From assembly GCA_001910725.1 (NCBI GenBank), contig MJGA01000024.1, positions 1-64,000 on the forward strand: DNA of 64,000 bases, read 5' to 3'. Source of the DNA: Phanerodontia chrysosporium (lineage: Eukaryota > Basidiomycota > Agaricomycetes > Polyporales > Phanerochaetaceae). The notes under the pieces were generated by a model. It searched no databases, was not told the origin of the DNA, and saw only the letters and a program-made list of their open reading frames with translations. The translations under genes were made by a program, and so were the position numbers. This document shows, piece after piece, positions 59,271-64,000 of this stretch; within the stretch, counting starts at the first letter, position 1; every line of letters begins with the position of its first letter.

Positions 59271-59718
59271 TCCTCAGTGTTCTCGCAGCGGCTGCGGGCG
59301 CGACGGCGACTTGGACCCTGCTTGTAGACGTCGAGATTCGATGAATACATTGAGGGCATGAAACCTATACCTACAACAGTTCTTTCATGAGTGTTGGTGC
59401 ATATTTGTGACTCACAGGCGGCCGTAGGCATAAAGGGAGCCTTGGCAGGTTGATTCTGAAGGCGATTACCGGCGGTGACGGGCGGATCTGGAGCTCGTTT
59501 AGTCTGGAGCCCATATTCAAGGTTGACAGGCGCACTGCTGCAGAACCTGGCAGCTCGCCGGGCACTTGGAAGTTGCGACAGGGCTCTTCCGAGTGGATGC
59601 GGAAGTTGTCAACAAGTTTAAGCGCGCTACCCCGAGTTGATGCTAGCATCATGACAAGCAGTGGTACCAGTATCGTAGCCTCTAACATTATACTACCAGT
59701 ACTATACATGATATGATT
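59271..59718. other. spacer between satellite and transposase gene
   Basis: About 450 bases, with no gene recognised. It should contain the transposase 3' flank and perhaps the element end. I could not identify a CACTA-type terminal repeat by eye. Confidence 0.35.
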
Positions 59719-62700
59719 CTAATTGAACATCTCTTTGAGACGGAGGAACATGTCTGTATCAACCATATCCACTGCAAAATACTCGTCTGGCCTATCATAG
59801 GCCTCAGCAAGCATGGCTCCACGGATTATCGACCTTGCAGAGACCAGGACGGACTCGGCTCTTGGGCTTGCCCTAACCCGATACAGCCCCAATTCGAAGT
59901 CCTTCAGAAGGCGGGGTCCTGGGGGAATAAGCATGGGTTGAACCAGAGCGACAGGCTCCATCCTTCCTCCGTCAACCATACAAATGCACATGAAGACCAA
60001 CTTGCCAAAGGCAACCATGCCATTCCCCACTTCCAGAATGACCCCGTCGAACCTTGAATGCCCATGGAAGGATTCGTTGCATCTAAGGTAGTCAACGAGG
60101 TTTGACCATGTCACCACAGACTGGTATTCGACCTTGATGAATTGACACTCTGTGACCTGCAGGCGTACTATAAGCAAGCATATGGAAGGACATGCGCGGA
60201 GCATTATTTACCTGGTCTATCCCACGGTAGGCTACAAGAGGAGAACCTGGGAGTCGAAGGTTTTGATTGACAAGCAGGGAGAGTCTGGCAGCGAAGCATT
60301 GGAAGGCTGGGTCGAAATGCGCACGGTGTTCAAGGGACTCCAGTGTACACGTGCATCTGGAGCCCATGTACAAGGGACCAAACTGGTAAGGACATGGCTC
60401 ATCTTGATCTTCGTCCGCCTGTTCTTTCATGCTTTGCTGCCAAATATCGATATTCTCCTGTATATTCAGAGCCACCATGAATCGGTGCTCCACCTTGAGT
60501 ATCTGCGACAATGTCAAGGTATGCTCTTGGTAAGAAAATGTGGTGAGGCTCACCTGTGGTGCCACGTTCTTGTTATTAGTGTCGTTCTGATATACATCCT
60601 TCGCCAAACCATGCCTCTTCTCCCACACTTTTGTGGATGTGTTGGCGGAAACACCTTTGTCTTCCAAGTCAAAGTATGAGTGCTGCATGTACGCAAACTT
60701 GGGATAGTTCCAATTTTTCCCAGGATATTGGAAGCTATATCTCTGTTATACCATATAATGAGCACTCCTGACATGAAGAACTGTAAAGACCCACCCTGAT
60801 TTGTCTTGAAAACTCTTGTAACCAAGAAAACCCACTTCGAATGGTGTGATCAGTTTGCTGCTCCAGGGAAAGGTACATGTTATGCTCTGCATAGCTTCGA
60901 AGACACCGCAGCAGGAGGTATCCTTCAGGAGACTTCTCCGGTGTAAGGACATTGTGGACAGCGTAGATTATAAGCTATGACCCATAGAATCAGCATATGC
61001 ACAGTAATGGAGAAAGGAATCACTGATACCTTGCTAATATCTTCGTACTTTGAGCCATCAGTGAAGTGAACCTGGAGAACATGATCGAAGTGATTGATAT
61101 TCCTCCATCGAGGCAAGTGACCCATTCTATGACTGGGATGAGCATGCACATTAGTCAGATTAGAATCACATTCTCTCACTGATTATCCACCGTGGCGATA
61201 GCCTTGCGCCCCATCTTCTCAACCACCCGCTGAACTTCTGGCCAGATATGATCGGAGAAGTTACCACCGCAATTGACATGAAGCCGGTCATGAGAGGCAG
61301 CGTCATGTGGATCAGAATTTTCCACCTCCCAAAATGCATTCTAGACAAGAGTGGTCAGAGAAAAGCTACCTCTGCTAGGACTGTCTGGTTGTTTGACATG
61401 TACCTGAATATTGCGCAGCCCTTTCGCCTTCAGCAGCACGTCCTTCTGACCAAGATTGAGCGTTGAATCATCCACAATCCTCTGTGCATCCGATGCAGTG
61501 CGTGTCTGCCATACCAGGTCCATTCGGCTCTGGAAGTCCGCAGGAACCAGGCACCTTGGGCAGGGGAAATGACTCTGGACTCCCCGAGTCAGAGTCATCA
61601 CACATCTACATCAAAAGCAGTGAGAGTTCAATTCTTCACAGCAATCCCTGCTATCGACTTACTGTTCCTCGTAGTCTGCAGACAAGATGTGCACAAAAGG
61701 GAATAGCCGTCTTGTCAGCTGATCGCCACAATGTACCTTGCAGCCCAACTCAGGATTAGATATCGCTGTGATGGATCGAAGGATTCCCCGAAACGACTCA
61801 TGCCAGACCACTTTCTTGAAGTTAGTGTAGGTGGTCTTGTGATTGTGCTCAGCGCGTTCTTCGATCTGAGGCGGTTGTGAAGATTGAGATCCTGAGGATT
61901 CTGCCTGGAGTCCAGCAGAAGATCTAAGATACTCACCACTGGCAACCAGCCCACAATTCTCCCTGCCCCAATTCCTGAACCATTACGGGCCTTGATAGCC
62001 ATATTGGTGATTCCTGCCATGACAGGGTAGCCCTTCACAGTGCCAAATGAAGACAGCTTGGTCTTGTCCGCGTATAGAACCAGCCCAAGCGGCTTGCCAT
62101 CTGCGGGCAGCTTGGACTAGACATGATGTTGAATTTAATCCGACCATCCCCTGGCTAGTAACAGCATGGTGCGCACCTGTACATTCCAGGCTCGACTGGC
62201 AGTAAACGGCTCGTTTACGAAACCTACCCAAGCTTGACCATCAAACCGGAAAAGCCGTCGGGCATCCCAATGCATGTACGGGGAAAGTCTGGGGTCGTGA
62301 ACTTGATCCAGGACCCACTTCCACAAAGGGCGGCTGTAGAGCTCAAATTTTTGGTCTTGTCCCTTGTATTTTACCCCTATTTCGAATTTTTCGAACTGGC
62401 AAGGTCGCATTGTCAGCCTGAAAATCGTAAAATCCTAGCCACTAGCATACAGACCGGAGTTTGCAAAGCGGAAGCACCTGCCCATGCATTCTGCAGCTGA
62501 TCATAGGTTCGCAGGGTGAATGAGGCTTTCTTCTCAGAGATTTTGTGTATAATATCCAAGAGTTTCGTGACCTGGGAGCGGTTCAAGTGAGCGGATAGCG
62601 CGACGGATGCAAACTCGAAATCCAGTAGCTCTGTGAAGGGATGCCATGGACGTGTGTCTTTGTCATCCTGAGTCAGAGGCGCTCCCTTGTCCAGATCACC

Positions 62701-63881
62701 CAACTCGGGTCGAGGCTTGTAATCCTTGTGATGCTGTACGATGGGCTTGAGGCCACTATTAGGATGGTACACTGTAAGAATGTCGCCCTTCTCCAGCTGG
62801 TGCTGAAAGCCAGAGCTCTCCCTCGCAAGCCTAGCTTTTTACCACCCGTGAATACAATGTCAGGAAGTTTGAGACCGGACAATTGTCACCTTCGACTTAC
62901 CATAAATGTCATCAGGACTGAATTCGCAGTCCCACTTGGCACGCCAGTCTTGCTCCTCAAGGCCATTGGTGAACTGTCTAAAATACTCCGTAACTAACAT
63001 GTGTGAGCCCTGGAAGCTTGGGTGATACCTCCTACAGGATCTTACCTTGCGCATCAAGCTCCTCGCGGGTGGGCCGCTGTGGCGCTGGTGTCTGCACAGC
63101 ATCAGGGGAGTTTCGCTCTTGTGAGCTGGGCGGCCCCTGCTCATCAGGAACGCCAGAAGCGGTGAGGGAGCTAGGTAGGTCCGCGTGCTGCTCTTCGCGG
63201 TTTTCAGCATCCACGAAATGCGTGGCTTGCCCGGCGCCAGAGCCGCCGACGCCCAAGGTCTCCGGTACACTCCAGCAAGGACCTGAGAACTCGCTAGACA
63301 TGACCAATTGGTCAGTGTCCTGCGGTGTGTCCTCCGTTTCACCTGGAATGGTTGCCCATTCCTGATAGGGTCCTGAGAAAAGGCAGCAAGTTACATCAAA
63401 GCATAAGCTGGCCTGACGAAGCTTGAGCGCACCAGCAAGAGGGCCCAACTGGTCCTCAGTGAGGGATATTATCTCCTGGGCCATATCCGAGTCCTCCTCT
63501 CCGTGTGCTCTTCCTGCGGAACAGTTGGTGGTCAGTCGGACTAGAGAAAACCAGGTTGGCGATGGACTTACGTATGCTTTCACTTTCCTCCCATTGTGCC
63601 ATCAATGGTACAGAGTTTGTGTTAGAAACTCCACATGATTCTGCAAACTGAGGGCCGGTGCAGCTTGCGGAATGCTTTGCCAGGCCTTTGGACGGAAACT
63701 CTCTACCGCACAACTGACATTCTTCCATTGAGAGAGACTTGTAGTACTTGCCTTTACCCTTGGCTGTACGTAGCCGGCGAGCAGCCAAAGGACTATGCCG
63801 GATATCTTGCTTCATTTGCAGCTGTTCGTCTTTGAGCGTTGTGTTGATGTTAAACGAAATCAGGACCAGCGCCTCGTCCAT
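59719..63881 (-). CDS. Plavaka-type transposase (CACTA superfamily)
   Basis: A minus-strand gene with many short introns. The N-terminus (MDEALVLISFNINTT) is followed by a C2HC zinc finger, ECQLCGREFPSKGLAKHSASC (CxxC...HxxxxC; shown here as CQLCGREF and KHSASC). Signature blocks of basidiomycete Plavaka proteins appear in order: RPWHPFTELLDFEFASVAL; PLWKWVLDQVHDPRLSP; GLVLYADKTKLSSFGT; GYPVMAGITNMA; GAGRIVGWLPV; HFPCPRCLVPADF; DRLHVNCGGNFSDHIWPEV; MGHLPRWRNINHFDHVLQVH; LIIYAVHNVLTPEKSPEGYL; YFDLEDKGVSANTSTKVWEK; HGLAKDVYQNDTN. The C-terminus ends DTDMFLRLKEMFN at 59719. Such proteins cut and paste DNA elements. No obvious stop breaks the exons, though not every join was checked, so it might be a recent copy. 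Confidence 0.85.
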
Positions 63882-64000
63882 GATATTGTGCTGGCAGGCA
63901 CAGGTGGGCGTCAGTCGAAAGTCCAGTTATTGAGGTAACCCGTATCTGGCTCAGGAGTACAGTTACTAAAGTTGTGTCATGCGGGCAAGGTATCTCCTAG
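59719..64000 (-). mobile_element. Plavaka-type DNA transposon, partial view
   Basis: Defined by its transposase gene. The 5' side runs off the window at 64000 and the 3' terminal repeat was not found, so element borders and target-site duplication are unknown. The dioxygenase gene and satellite to the left may or may not belong to it. Confidence 0.6.

Overview
The window looks like nuclear DNA of a filamentous basidiomycete, most likely an Agaricomycete. Genes are split by many 45-70 base GT-AG introns. There is a large HET-domain protein of the Agaricomycete type, a Plavaka-type transposase and a TET/JBP-like dioxygenase, and the housekeeping genes are fungal in character. Nothing was searched against a database: names rest on motifs and remembered family features, and splice sites were read by eye.

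Layout. 1-7.4 kb: GC-rich, no gene I can support. 7.4-17.3 kb: an accessory cluster on the + strand with an array of five ZZ zinc fingers that runs, possibly by splicing, into a HET-domain (allorecognition) protein; a decayed coiled-coil relic; a RING plus coiled-coil protein; and two tandem multipass membrane paralogs. 18.7-39.1 kb: a conserved core with a WW-domain arginine-rich protein (-), UNC-50 (+), calcineurin A (+), an F-box protein (+), an RRM/coiled-coil/J-like protein (+), an eIF4E-family protein (+), a bZIP factor (-) and a sphingoid-base phosphate phosphatase (-). 39.1-47 kb: a sparse region with a convergent pair of paralogs of an unknown Pro-rich/basic-tailed family, a CAAG-rich repeat block and an alpha/beta hydrolase. 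47-64 kb: transposon-like territory, almost all on the - strand: a long repeat-bearing gene with a 90-base coding minisatellite, broken gene fragments of PRP8 and purine nucleoside phosphorylase that keep their introns, a TET/JBP-like dioxygenase, a 55-base satellite arranged in 165-base higher-order units, and a Plavaka transposase running to the window edge.

How it fits together. The calcineurin, UNC-50, eIF4E, bZIP and lipid-phosphatase genes are unrelated housekeeping or regulatory functions. The ZZ-HET locus and RING gene could form a self/non-self or protein-quality island, but that is inference. The right-hand 17 kb looks like a transposon nest that picked up host DNA.

A recurring oddity is a one-base loss, often in a C or G run, inside otherwise well-preserved reading frames (HET twice, membrane paralog B, eIF4E, alpha/beta hydrolase, perhaps UNC-50). 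Because conserved genes are hit too, sequence or assembly indels must be excluded before any of these is called a pseudogene. The PRP8 copy is different: it has a two-base frameshift, a stop codon and a missing C-terminal half.
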